The translations under genes and the position numbers were made by a program. From Exiguobacterium indicum HHS 31 (GTDB taxonomy: Bacteria; Bacillota; Bacilli; Exiguobacteriales; Exiguobacteriaceae), in NCBI RefSeq assembly GCF_001939065.1, contig NZ_MPSZ01000004.1:62001-126000 (forward strand): a stretch of 64,000 bases of DNA, read 5' to 3'. A model generated the notes under the pieces. That model did not search any database and had not been told where the DNA came from. It saw only the letters and a list, made by a program, of their open reading frames with translations. Of this stretch, positions 45,038 to 53,307 are shown in pieces. Numbering within the stretch: position 1 is the stretch's first letter; each line of letters starts with the position of its first letter.

Positions 45038-45172
45038 AAAAAAGAAGTGAGACAATTCAGGCAAAACAGTGTATTCGTATCCTATCTGTTTCGTCACGCT
45101 TATCGTTTGGGGAAAGCGGGAAAAGATGATGGATTATGCACTTATTTAGGATTGATGAAAGGAGCCGATCAT

Positions 45173-46666
45173 ATGGCAGAGTTTGATCGCGATCAGGTCT
45201 ACAAGACCGTTCCGCAAAAAGGATTCTTCGGGAATCCGAAAGGGTTGTTCACCCTCTTCTTCACTGAGTTTTGGGAGCGTTTCTCCTACTATGGCATGCG
45301 TGCCATCCTTATCTTCTACATGTACGATTCAGTTGCCAACGGTGGTCTAGGTATCGATAAGACGACAGCTGCGTCAATCATGGCAGTTTATGGTTCGCTC
45401 GTCTACATGTCAGGGATCATTGGGGGATGGGTAGCTGACCGTTTACTCGGTACGTCACGCACCGTCTTCTATGGTGGTATCTTGATCATGCTAGGGCATA
45501 TCGTCCTTGCTTTACCAGCAGGCATTACAGCCCTCTTCATCTCGATGGGACTTATCGTCATCGGTACTGGTTTCTTGAAACCGAACGTATCGAATATCGT
45601 CGGTGATTTGTACAGCAAGACGGATAACCGCCGCGATGCTGGTTTTAGTATCTTCTACATGGGGATCAACGCTGGGGCATTCCTCTCACCACTCGTCGTC
45701 GGTGAAGTGGCTGACCGCGGTGGATATCATGCTGGTTTCGCACTCGCTGCCATCGGGATGTTCGCAGGACTTGTCGTCTTCGTCTTGACGAAAAAGAAAA
45801 ACCTTGGTCAAGCGGGTACGTATGTCTTGAACCCATTAAAAGGGGACGAGAAAAAACGCTTCATCACGATCGCATCAATCGTTGTCGTCGTCGTTGCGGT
45901 ACTCGGTGTCGTTGCATCGATGACAGGACTGTTGACGATTTCTCGTTTTACTTTAATGGTCACGATTCTCGGGATCTTGATTCCGATTGCTTACTTCACA
46001 GTCATGCTTCGTAGTCCAAAGATCACGGATGATGAGCGCTCACGTTTGATTGCGTATATTCCGTTGTTCATCGCAGCAGCGATTTTCTGGGCAATCCAAG
46101 AACAAGGTTCATACGTCCTCTCGATCTTCGCAAGTGAACGGACGAACCTTTCATTCTTAGGATTTGAGATTCAACCGGCATTCTTCCAATCGTTGAATCC
46201 GCTCTTCATCATCGTATTAGCACCTGTTTTTGCGAGCTTCTGGGTCAAACTCGGTGACCGTCAACCAACGACGATGCAAAAGTTCTCGTTTGGTCTTCTG
46301 TTCGCTGGACTTTCGTTCATCGTCATGACACTACCAGGTATCCTGTTCGGTGTGGAGACGTCAGTTAGTCCACTCTGGCTTGCACTGAGCTTCTTCCTCG
46401 TCGTCATCGGTGAGCTCTTCTTGTCACCAGTCGGTCTATCGGCAACAACAAAACTGGCGCCGGCAGCCTTCTCAGCGCAAACGATGAGTCTGTGGTTCTT
46501 GACGAATGCAACAGGTCAAGCGGTCAACGCACAAATCGTTAAATACTACACGAATGATACGGAGATTTTGTACTTCGGTATCACAGGTATCGTTGCCGTC
46601 ATCTTCGGATTACTCTTGTTCGCTTTCGCACCAAAACTTCAAAAATACATGCGCGGTATTCGCTGA
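45173..46666 (+). CDS. dtpT: POT/PTR family di-/tripeptide:proton symporter
   Basis: 497 residues with about 14 membrane helices, the DtpT layout. The family signature ExxERFxYY is seen as TEFWERFSYYGMRAIL near residue 31, followed by GGWVADRLLGTSRTV and the second signature FYMGINAGAFLSPL near 160. It imports small peptides with protons. The ATG at 45173 follows AAAGGAG; an in-frame upstream extension lacks a ribosome site. The leader is about 130 nt. It is monocistronic, with a peptide-use link to pepT and the secreted proteases of this window. Confidence 0.94.
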   Translation: MAEFDRDQVYKTVPQKGFFGNPKGLFTLFFTEFWERFSYYGMRAILIFYMYDSVANGGLGIDKTTAASIMAVYGSLVYMSGIIGGWVADRLLGTSRTVFYGGILIMLGHIVLALPAGITALFISMGLIVIGTGFLKPNVSNIVGDLYSKTDNRRDAGFSIFYMGINAGAFLSPLVVGEVADRGGYHAGFALAAIGMFAGLVVFVLTKKKNLGQAGTYVLNPLKGDEKKRFITIASIVVVVVAVLGVVASMTGLLTISRFTLMVTILGILIPIAYFTVMLRSPKITDDERSRLIAYIPLFIAAAIFWAIQEQGSYVLSIFASERTNLSFLGFEIQPAFFQSLNPLFIIVLAPVFASFWVKLGDRQPTTMQKFSFGLLFAGLSFIVMTLPGILFGVETSVSPLWLALSFFLVVIGELFLSPVGLSATTKLAPAAFSAQTMSLWFLTNATGQAVNAQIVKYYTNDTEILYFGITGIVAVIFGLLLFAFAPKLQKYMRGIR

Positions 46667-46673
46667 TGCATGA

Positions 46674-46709
46674 AAAAAGACGCTTTCTCAATCGAGAAAG
46701 CGTCTTTTT
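46674..46709. terminator. Bidirectional terminator
   Basis: AAAAAGACGCTTTCTC / GAGAAAGCGTCTTTTT with a 4-nt loop between convergent genes. Confidence 0.9.
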
Positions 46710-46710
46710 A

Positions 46711-47982
46711 TTAATCGTTCGTCCGAATATGGCGTAACCCTTCTGCGAGCAAGGCGACCAATGTTCCGAGGACGAGACCGTTTGACATCAGGGTCGTCAC
46801 GAGTGGCGGTAAATCGGCCGTTGCCCCTTTCGGTAGTAACAACGCACCGATGCCGACGAGGACCGGGAGACCGACCGTGATCATCGCCGTTTGACGATTC
46901 AAGTCGCGGGCTGCTTCCGTGACGCCGATGATTGCCATTCCGGCAACGATCGGTGCGACCATCGCATAACCGACGGCGACGGGGATTTTAGCAATCAACC
47001 CGACGAATGGTGTCACGATACTGAGGAAGAGGCACGTGATGTTCGCATAGACGAACGCTTTGCGGTCCGTGTTATCTGTTGAGGCAATGAACCCAGCCGT
47101 TCCGGAAATGGCGACAGGACCGACCGTACCGAACAGACCAGCGAAGAGTTGTCCGATACCAGCCGTGATACCAGCTGTTCCGACTTGTCCTTTGACGGTT
47201 TCACCACGCTTGGCACTGATGATCCGTTCGATGACTTTGATGTTTGCTAAGACGTTTGTCATTAACAACAACGAGATGATGAGAGCTGTCGGTAATAAGC
47301 TCCAGTCGACATGAATACCGCCGAACGGCAACAAGCTCGGTAAAGTGAACAGTGGACCGTCGAAGCTTGGCATCTCGGCACGACCAATCAATGCAAACAT
47401 GCTCCAACCGACGAGTAACGTGATTAATAAAGCGTACTGGCGTAAGCGATCGCTTCGTTCTAAATAAAGTGAGATCAAGACCGTCAGAATCGAGATGACG
47501 GCAGGTAATACTTGAATTCGTCCATCCTCGATATTGAGTAATCCTTTCATGACGGATCCGGACAGCTGTGCCGACAGCAACAGCATGTAGACTCCGATGA
47601 CTTGCGGTGTAAAAAGGGGGACTAAGCGCCGTAAGACACCCGTCATCGTCAAGACGATACAGATGATACCGCTGAGTAGGAGTAAGAATCCAAGCGACTG
47701 TAATGTGTTTGAATAACTGCCGTACAATGTGACACCAATCGACGAATAAAGAGCAAATACACCCCACCAAATTCCAGCAGGACCTTCCATGATCGGTAGA
47801 CGGTGTCCGAGCAGGACTTGAAAGAGACTTAAGATGGCAAATACGAATAGACAACGAGATAAGAAGGAAAGCGTCTCGGCACCCGAGAGTTCAAACGATG
47901 CTGCGATGGCAAGGGGCGGGGCAATGTTAGTACAGATGATGAATAAAAACCATTGAATCGTAGACACAAGGGTACGCGGCAA
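46711..47982 (-). CDS. NCS2 family nucleobase (uracil/xanthine) permease
   Basis: 423 residues with 12-14 membrane helices of the NCS2 family. Typical regions are QWFLFIICTNIAPPLAIA near the start, GPAGIWWGVFALY, and the functional GLFGTVGPVAISGTAGFIASTDNTDRKAF near residue 275. Substrate is a purine or pyrimidine base. I choose the TTG at 47982, which has AAAGGAG 9 nt upstream; in-frame ATGs further up (48090, 48036, 48021) precede that site. A hairpin ATTGGTTT-N6-AAACCAAT lies in the leader just before the ribosome site. Confidence 0.87.
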   Translation of the reverse strand: MPRTLVSTIQWFLFIICTNIAPPLAIAASFELSGAETLSFLSRCLFVFAILSLFQVLLGHRLPIMEGPAGIWWGVFALYSSIGVTLYGSYSNTLQSLGFLLLLSGIICIVLTMTGVLRRLVPLFTPQVIGVYMLLLSAQLSGSVMKGLLNIEDGRIQVLPAVISILTVLISLYLERSDRLRQYALLITLLVGWSMFALIGRAEMPSFDGPLFTLPSLLPFGGIHVDWSLLPTALIISLLLMTNVLANIKVIERIISAKRGETVKGQVGTAGITAGIGQLFAGLFGTVGPVAISGTAGFIASTDNTDRKAFVYANITCLFLSIVTPFVGLIAKIPVAVGYAMVAPIVAGMAIIGVTEAARDLNRQTAMITVGLPVLVGIGALLLPKGATADLPPLVTTLMSNGLVLGTLVALLAEGLRHIRTND

Positions 47983-48010
47983 AACGTGAATCTCCTTTCG
48001 AAAAAACAAT

Positions 48011-48032
48011 ATTGGTTTCATCTTAAACCAAT
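48011..48032 (-). promoter_or_regulatory. Leader hairpin before the nucleobase permease
   Basis: Perfect inverted repeat ATTGGTTT-N6-AAACCAAT, ending about 20 nt before the ribosome site. It may stabilise the leader, hide or expose the ribosome site, or bind a repressor. Confidence 0.35.
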
Positions 48033-48080
48033 TCATGAAAAAGCGATAGGGATGCTTACAATGACTGAAAATTCTAATAT

Positions 48081-48109
48081 TTGTTTTCATATGTGATTTA
48101 ACACATAAT
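48081..48109 (+). promoter_or_regulatory. Promoter with TATGTG-N6-CACATA operator
   Basis: TTGTTT, 17 bp, CATAAT, oriented towards the hydrolase at 48141. The spacer and -10 contain the inverted repeat TATGTG-N6-CACATA (48090-48107), which could serve both this gene and the divergent permease gene. Confidence 0.4.
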
Positions 48110-48140
48110 ATGGGGTATAACGGTAACGGGAGGGAATGAA

Positions 48141-48836
48141 ATGAAAAAATGGAGTATAAGAATCATTGGAACGATTGCTGCGCTGTTGGCACTGCTCGTA
48201 TTTGCCTTCATGATCTGGGCGCAGTTCGATTATGATGCATCTCCCCAAGCGATATCTTACGTGGAGACAGCTACACCACGTGAAGTGACATTTGGAAAAA
48301 AGACGAGTGACGTTGGATTCATCTTTTATCAAGGGGCAAAAGTTGATGCAGCGGCCTACAGTTATTACGGCAAGCAACTAGCGAAAGACGGGCACTTCGT
48401 CGTCATCCCAAAGCTACCGTTTCGGATTGCGTTGCTTGACTCAAGCGAAGGACTCGATATCATCGAGGATTATCCCCAAGTCAAAAAATGGTATCTGATC
48501 GGGCATTCGCTCGGTGGAAGCGCAGCTTCGACGATCGTCGAACAACATCCGAAAATTAAGGGGATCGTTTTCCTCGCGTCCTATCCGATTGATTCGATTG
48601 ATGTGCCCTCGTTGACGATTTATGGTGGACGAGATGGTGTCTTACCAGTCGCTGATATCGAAAAAAGTAAACAGGACGTTCGAAAAGATGCGGTATTCCA
48701 TGAAATTAAGCAAGGGAACCATGCGAACTTTGGTATGTACGGTCGACAAAAAGGGGATAACAGCAGCCCATTAACGCCAAAAGAACAACAGGACGAGTCG
48801 TTAGATGAAATCAAACGATTTATCGATACACCTTAA
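48141..48836 (+). CDS. Membrane-anchored alpha/beta hydrolase
   Basis: 231 residues. An N-terminal membrane helix (about 8-27) anchors an extracytoplasmic alpha/beta hydrolase domain. The nucleophile elbow is LIGHSLGGSAAS (Ser near 119); the acid Asp is in YGGRDGVLPV and the His in IKQGNHANFG, so the triad looks complete. It resembles the family Abhydrolase_5, of unknown substrate. GGGAGGG precedes the start. It is monocistronic and divergent from the nucleobase permease. Confidence 0.83.
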   Translation: MKKWSIRIIGTIAALLALLVFAFMIWAQFDYDASPQAISYVETATPREVTFGKKTSDVGFIFYQGAKVDAAAYSYYGKQLAKDGHFVVIPKLPFRIALLDSSEGLDIIEDYPQVKKWYLIGHSLGGSAASTIVEQHPKIKGIVFLASYPIDSIDVPSLTIYGGRDGVLPVADIEKSKQDVRKDAVFHEIKQGNHANFGMYGRQKGDNSSPLTPKEQQDESLDEIKRFIDTP

Positions 48837-48875
48837 TCAATTCTCTTAGTGAATAAACGACTCATCAATCAAATG

Positions 48876-48923
48876 AAAAGGATGGAGAGATTCTGGCACT
48901 GGGTCCGGAATCTCTCCATCCTT
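48876..48923 (-). terminator. Terminator after the sucrose operon
   Basis: AAGGATGGAGAGATTC pairs with GAATCTCTCCATCCTT around a 14-nt loop; T4 follows on the minus strand. Confidence 0.85.
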
Positions 48924-48943
48924 ATTTCTACTGAGTTATCGAT

Positions 48944-49879
48944 TCAACTCAAGCGATGAGCGACTTCGTCGAGCGTTGGCAAAGCAGCCATCGCTCCTTT
49001 GACGGAAGCAGCAAGTCCGCCTGAAATCGCTGCGAATCGACCGATGTCGCGAAGTTCATCTTCAGACCAATCAAACGAAAAATCGCGTAACGCACACTGG
49101 TAGAGTAAACCGGACATGAAGGCATCTCCAGCTCCTGTCGTATCGATTGCGTCGACCGTAATCGCATCGATGACAGCCATCGCACGATCCGTATAGAGAA
49201 TCGATCCTTCACTTCCTCGCGTGATGGCAAGAAGACGAATCGGATATTCAGCTAACAATTCAGCAGCCCCGTCATCAAGATTCGTTTGTCCAGTTAGAAA
49301 CGTCAATTCTTCCTCAGCAAGTTTGACGATTTGTGCATCCGGTAGGACAGACCGGATCGTCGTCCGCGCTTCGTCAAGATTCGGCCATAACGACTCTCGT
49401 AAGTTCGGATCGTAAGAGACTGGTACTTGGTGCGCTTTTGCACGTGCGATGGCTTTTCGTGTCGCGTTGACGGATTCTCCAGTAATCAAAGAGATCGAAC
49501 CGATGTGTAATAAATCGACGGACGTGAAATCCTCCGGTACATGTGTTTCGTGGAATTGCATATCAGCGCGCTCCGCATTGATGAACTCGAACGACCGCTC
49601 TCCATCCTGACCGTTTGTAACGAGCACAAGTCCTGTTTTTTGCGTCGAATCGTGGACGAGATGATCGGTACGAACACCATAATGATGTAACGTATCTTTC
49701 AAGAAGTGTCCCATCGAATCATCACCGACAGCTCCAAGAAAATAACTATCAGCGCCTAATCGAGCGAGTCCGACAGAGACATTGGCAGGAGCACCTCCAG
49801 GATTTTTTTGAAACGTCATGTTTTCAGCATCAAGAGGAATCAAATCAATCAATGCTTCCCCTAAACTAAAGATTTTCAT
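48944..49879 (-). CDS. scrK: PfkB family fructokinase
   Basis: 311 residues of the PfkB sugar-kinase family. N-terminal MKIFSLGEALIDLIPL, the glycine signature NPGGAPANVSVGLARLG near residue 28, and the C-terminal active site DAIDTTGAGDAFMSGLLYQ with catalytic Asp near 252. In this operon it would phosphorylate fructose released from sucrose 6-phosphate. The ATG at 49879 follows AAAGGAG. It overlaps the antiterminator gene by 14 bp and ends the operon. Confidence 0.9.
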   Translation of the reverse strand: MKIFSLGEALIDLIPLDAENMTFQKNPGGAPANVSVGLARLGADSYFLGAVGDDSMGHFLKDTLHHYGVRTDHLVHDSTQKTGLVLVTNGQDGERSFEFINAERADMQFHETHVPEDFTSVDLLHIGSISLITGESVNATRKAIARAKAHQVPVSYDPNLRESLWPNLDEARTTIRSVLPDAQIVKLAEEELTFLTGQTNLDDGAAELLAEYPIRLLAITRGSEGSILYTDRAMAVIDAITVDAIDTTGAGDAFMSGLLYQCALRDFSFDWSEDELRDIGRFAAISGGLAASVKGAMAALPTLDEVAHRLS

Positions 49880-50723
49880 ACGTAGAACTCCTTTCAAGAT
49901 CCGGACGAATCCGTTCGATGTGTAAAGCCATATAGCCGATTTCTGATTCAGGTACACGTGTATCGAGTTCGACAGTCAACCAATTGCCCATTTGACTCGC
50001 ACAGGCATAAGCCTCAGCATAACGTGTTTTGACGGCAGATAAAATCACATCATCCATGTCGTGTAAGGTTTCTCCTTGTTCAATCCGGGCGAGGACCAAT
50101 TTCATGTGCGTAAAGAAACGATAATACGTCATCGATGAGGTCTCGATCGTTTGTCCAAAAAAGACTTCGATCTGTTCACGTAGTTCATTGAGTAACGTAA
50201 CCGTCTGCAACGCAGTGGCCATATTCGGATGCGTTTGGCGTGCATTGTATAAGTGAAGCGCGATGTTCGCAGCTTCTTCTTTCGGTAGCGTGACCTGTAA
50301 GGCACGCTCGATCTCAAGAACTGCCCATTCTCCAATCGCATACTCCGGTCCATACAAAAGGCGAATCTCTTCTGCCAATCGATTATGCACGACGAGTTGT
50401 TCACGTGCTAATCGTACGGCATGAGCAAGGTGGTCCGTCAGACTGACGTGAATATAGTCATGAAACGGCGTTTGGAGCTCACCTTCTGCATGTGAGATGA
50501 TGCGTTCCGATAAATCAATGATCTCAAGTGGTGTCGTTGTCAGAATCTCTTTGAACTGTTCTGCATTTTCAAATGAAGGGATGAACATTTTTTCGATCTT
50601 CGTCGCTTGAATCGGATCTTTTTTCTTTTTTCCAAAAGCAATGCCTGGTCCCATGACGATGCGTTCCTGTCCATTTTCTTTGACGACAACAGCGTTGTTA
50701 TTGAGGATCTTATGAATAATCAG
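49866..50723 (-). CDS. sacT: SacT/LicT-type transcriptional antiterminator, apparent CTG start
   Basis: 285 residues if read from the CTG at 50723. The N-terminal RNA-binding domain starts (L)IIHKILNNNAVVVKENGQERIVMGPGIAF, exactly where BglG/SacT proteins begin, followed by two PRD domains (about 65-170 and 175-285) with regulatory histidines such as HDYIHVSLTDH and ALHLYNARQTHP. No ATG, GTG or TTG lies between the ribosome site AAAGGAGG and this N-terminus; CTG is 8 nt downstream of it, and ATT codons follow. The reading frame stays open upstream to 50873 but this crosses the terminator. Its target RNA is at 52332-52365. Confidence 0.88.
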   Translation of the reverse strand: MIIHKILNNNAVVVKENGQERIVMGPGIAFGKKKKDPIQATKIEKMFIPSFENAEQFKEILTTTPLEIIDLSERIISHAEGELQTPFHDYIHVSLTDHLAHAVRLAREQLVVHNRLAEEIRLLYGPEYAIGEWAVLEIERALQVTLPKEEAANIALHLYNARQTHPNMATALQTVTLLNELREQIEVFFGQTIETSSMTYYRFFTHMKLVLARIEQGETLHDMDDVILSAVKTRYAEAYACASQMGNWLTVELDTRVPESEIGYMALHIERIRPDLERSSTYENL

Positions 50724-50790
50724 CCTGACGTCCTCCTTTCCGATCTTTTCTTTTATTATAAAGCGAACTTCAGCGCTTTGCGAACCGACA

Positions 50791-50830
50791 AATGCGACCA
50801 CCGAGCCCGAGGACTCGGTTTGGTCGCATG
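50791..50830 (-). terminator. Hairpin between PTS and antiterminator genes
   Basis: ATGCGACCA with CCGAG pairs with CTCGG and TGGTCGCAT; the tail is only weakly T-rich (GCATTTG), so it may be a partial terminator or an mRNA-stabilising hairpin within the operon. Confidence 0.6.
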
Positions 50831-50835
50831 AAGGA

Positions 50836-52248
50836 TTAAGCAGCAACGTCCGTTTCTTTTTGTTTCCGTGCATCGAGACGCATTAAGACGACAGTCGAGA
50901 TGAAAGCAGTGACGACTGCAATGGCGAACCCGACGAGATAGTTGATCAAGTTTGACGCACCGAGTGGCGCGACGATCGCAATCATCGGAATTCCAGTTAA
51001 TCCATAAGCGTTCGCAGCGACTTGTGTCAAGACGACATAACCGCCACCGATCGCACCACCAATGGCACCACCGATGAATGGTTTTCCAAGACGTAAGTTG
51101 ACACCGTAGATGACGGGTTCTGTGATTCCGAGAAATGCTGAGAACGCAGACGGTAGGGCGAGTGCTTTGAGTTTAACGTTCTTCGTCAAGAAGTAAACGG
51201 CAAGTCCGGCACCACCTTGAGCGACATTCGCCATCGACCAAATCGGTAAGAGGAAGTTCTTTCCGATACTCTTATCTGCAAGTAATCCTGCTTCAATAGC
51301 ATGGAAACTATGGTGCATCCCTGTGATGACGATTGTCGAATAAAGTCCACCGAAGAGAAGACCGGCGACGACTGAGAACTGTTCATAGAAGAAGACGAGT
51401 ACGAATGAAATGCCTTTTCCGAGTAACGTTCCGATCGGACCAATGACGATCAATGCCAGGAATCCAGTGACGAGAACCGTAACGAACGGTGTCACGAGTA
51501 AGTCAAGCGTTTCGGGTGTCCGTTTCCGGACTTGTTGTTCAATCTTTGCCATGACCCAAACGGTTAAGAGAACCGGGAAGACCGTTCCTTGATAACCGAT
51601 CAACTCGATGTTCATTCCGAGGAACTTCATGACTTCCGGATCGCTATTACCGAGCGTCCAAGGGTTTAAGAGGGACGGGTGTGTCATGATCCCCCCGATG
51701 ACGGCACCGAGGTACGGGTTCGCACCGAATTCACGGGCTGCCGAGAAACCGATCAGGATCGGTAGGATGATGAAGGCAGAAGACGAGAACATATCCAGTA
51801 GTTGGACGATCGGTGAATCACCGTCAACCCAACCGAAGGCCTTGATCATACCGAGTAATCCCATCAAGAGACCGGCTGCGACGATTGCCGGAATGAGTGG
51901 AACGAAGACGTTCGAGAGCGAGCGGGCAAGACGGGCGAACGGATTTAATTTTTGCGATGCAGCCTTTTTAACGTCAAGTGGTTCTTCTCCATCGACCTTT
52001 ACACCGGCAAGTGGTGCAAACGCAGCAAATACCTTGTTGACGGTACCGGTTCCAAAGATGATTTGGTATTGACCAGAACTTGAGAAGGCGCCGCTGACAC
52101 CATCTAAGTCTTCAAGTGCTGCTTGATCGACCTTTGATTCATCATGCAAGACAAGACGTAAACGCGTCGCGCAATGAGCAGCAGTGATGATGTTCTCGCG
52201 TCCGCCGACGAGTTCAAGCACACGTTTAGCAGTTTGTTGATAATCCAT
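50836..52248 (-). CDS. scrA: PTS sucrose-type transporter EIIBC
   Basis: 470 residues: an EIIB domain (residues 1-90) with the phospho-cysteine in AAHCATRLRLVL (Cys26), then a membrane EIIC domain with ten or so helices and the conserved GITEPVIYGVNLRLGKPFIGG. There is no EIIA domain, so phosphate must come from a separate EIIA such as that of glucose PTS. The match to SacP/ScrA, the RAT and antiterminator, and the fructokinase make sucrose the probable sugar. AAGGAGG precedes the start. Confidence 0.9.
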   Translation of the reverse strand: MDYQQTAKRVLELVGGRENIITAAHCATRLRLVLHDESKVDQAALEDLDGVSGAFSSSGQYQIIFGTGTVNKVFAAFAPLAGVKVDGEEPLDVKKAASQKLNPFARLARSLSNVFVPLIPAIVAAGLLMGLLGMIKAFGWVDGDSPIVQLLDMFSSSAFIILPILIGFSAAREFGANPYLGAVIGGIMTHPSLLNPWTLGNSDPEVMKFLGMNIELIGYQGTVFPVLLTVWVMAKIEQQVRKRTPETLDLLVTPFVTVLVTGFLALIVIGPIGTLLGKGISFVLVFFYEQFSVVAGLLFGGLYSTIVITGMHHSFHAIEAGLLADKSIGKNFLLPIWSMANVAQGGAGLAVYFLTKNVKLKALALPSAFSAFLGITEPVIYGVNLRLGKPFIGGAIGGAIGGGYVVLTQVAANAYGLTGIPMIAIVAPLGASNLINYLVGFAIAVVTAFISTVVLMRLDARKQKETDVAA

Positions 52249-52289
52249 CGGAAAAGTCCTCCTTTTTCATGAAACGTGCTGAATGAGAC

Positions 52290-52346
52290 AAAAAAAGGCA
52301 AGACCGAACAACACCTCTCCTAAGGAGGTGTCATTTCGGTCTTGCC
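52290..52346 (-). terminator. Attenuator in the sucrose operon leader
   Basis: On the minus strand GGCAAGACCGAA pairs with TTCGGTCTTGCC, with an inner ACACCTC / GAGGTGT helix, followed by T7. It overlaps the RAT, so folding of RAT by the antiterminator would prevent this terminator. Confidence 0.9.
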
Positions 52347-52365
52347 AGCCGTACTGTCACAATCC
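52332..52365 (-). promoter_or_regulatory. Ribonucleic antiterminator (RAT) of the sucrose operon
   Basis: On the minus strand the sequence begins GGATTGTGACAG and ends GGCAAGACCGAAATG, matching the sacB/sacP RAT pattern (GGTTTGTTACTG ... GGCAAGACCTAAAATG). Its 3' half is the 5' arm of the downstream terminator. Confidence 0.88.
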
Positions 52366-52384
52366 GCACTATTGATTTGATTTC

Positions 52385-52414
52385 ATCTTAAAGGAGGAAA
52401 GAAAGCGTTGTCAA
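52385..52414 (-). promoter_or_regulatory. Promoter with overlapping cre site for the sucrose operon
   Basis: Minus-strand TTGACA (52409-52414), 18 bp, TAAGAT (52385-52390). The + strand sequence AGAAAGCGTTGTCA at 52400-52413 matches the CcpA cre consensus at all but the first position and overlaps the -35 box, so glucose repression by CcpA is expected. Confidence 0.72.
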
Positions 52415-52417
52415 TAC

Positions 52418-53221
52418 TTAATGTTCATTTTTTTGAATCTGAATATCGACCTCAACACCGTAGTGGTCTGAAACGACGGGACCGTGAATCCCATCAAACA
52501 CGACACCGACGCGTTCAACGTCAATTTTCCGATTCGATAAGACGAGATCGATCCGCAATCCTTGTTGATTGTCTTCCCATCCATCGATGTTGCCATTGAT
52601 CGTCTCAATTCCGACCGTTTCCTTAGCTAGCAGGAAGACGTCGTGTAATCCCCGTTGCATCATATAGTCATAACCTGTATTTCGTTCTAAGGCATCGTTG
52701 TTGAAATCACCGAGGAAGAATGTCCATTCGAGTGGATCCATCCGAGCCATCAAATGATTGAATTGTTCCTGGAACGGTTCGACTTCATCTGCCCACCAGC
52801 CAAGATGGCATGTATTGAACGTAATCGGTGTACCGTCGACTTGGATTGTCGCACGGACGATTTTTCGCGATTTCCAATCGAATGTATCTTGACTGCGGCT
52901 GACATAATAACTGTCCGATTTTAAGATTGGATGTTTCGTCAAAAGAGCGAGTCCTTCTTCATACTTATCATAGCCGATATGAGCAAAATCCCAGACGAGG
53001 GAGTAGGTTTGACCTTGTTCTTTTAACGCTTGCTGGATCAAATAGGCAAAGTTATCGTTGCGCACATCGTCATAGACGATCGGTGTGTCCATCAATTGAC
53101 TCACTTCCTGCAACGCAATGACATCATAATCTTGAGCAAGAATTTGTTGAACGATCTGGTTTAATTTTTCGAGTGGCTGTTCTTCCTGCCATGAATGACA
53201 GTTTAGTGTGAGTAGACGCAT
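52418..53221 (-). CDS. Endonuclease/exonuclease/phosphatase family protein
   Basis: 267 residues of the EEP fold. Metal and catalytic motifs: LTLNCHSW, VIALQEVSQL (Glu), FNTCHLGWWADE (His), FFLGDFNNDAL (Asp, Asn), and the C-terminal SDHYGVEVDI with the Asp-His pair. It has no signal peptide. Members include sphingomyelinases, nucleases and sugar-phosphate hydrolases; a cytoplasmic place beside two PTS genes suggests a phosphate ester of a sugar or lipid, which is inference. GGAGGACC lies upstream. Confidence 0.85.
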   Translation of the reverse strand: MRLLTLNCHSWQEEQPLEKLNQIVQQILAQDYDVIALQEVSQLMDTPIVYDDVRNDNFAYLIQQALKEQGQTYSLVWDFAHIGYDKYEEGLALLTKHPILKSDSYYVSRSQDTFDWKSRKIVRATIQVDGTPITFNTCHLGWWADEVEPFQEQFNHLMARMDPLEWTFFLGDFNNDALERNTGYDYMMQRGLHDVFLLAKETVGIETINGNIDGWEDNQQGLRIDLVLSNRKIDVERVGVVFDGIHGPVVSDHYGVEVDIQIQKNEH

Positions 53222-53249
53222 GAGTGGTCCTCCTGATTTTTCAAATAAG

Positions 53250-53283
53250 AAAGGTGAAACTCTTATAAAAGAGCTTCACCTTT
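53250..53283 (-). terminator. Terminator after the second PTS gene
   Basis: AAAGGTGAA and CTCTT pair with AAGAG and TTCACCTTT; the T tail is weak. Confidence 0.65.
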
Positions 53284-53307
53284 AGGTAGTTCCCTAATCT
53301 CGCAGGT

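Noticed and set aside
45047-45172. 42-residue N-terminal extension of the peptide transporter
   Set aside because: No ribosome site at 45047, while the ATG at 45173 has AAAGGAG at good spacing and matches the family start.
47201-47854. 217-codon alternative frame within the nucleobase permease
   Set aside because: It overlaps a well-supported membrane transporter on the same strand and shows no domain.
50724-50873. 50-residue N-terminal extension of the antiterminator, starting at ATG 50873
   Set aside because: It would cover the inter-gene hairpin and lies upstream of the AAAGGAGG site; homologues start at the RNA-binding domain.
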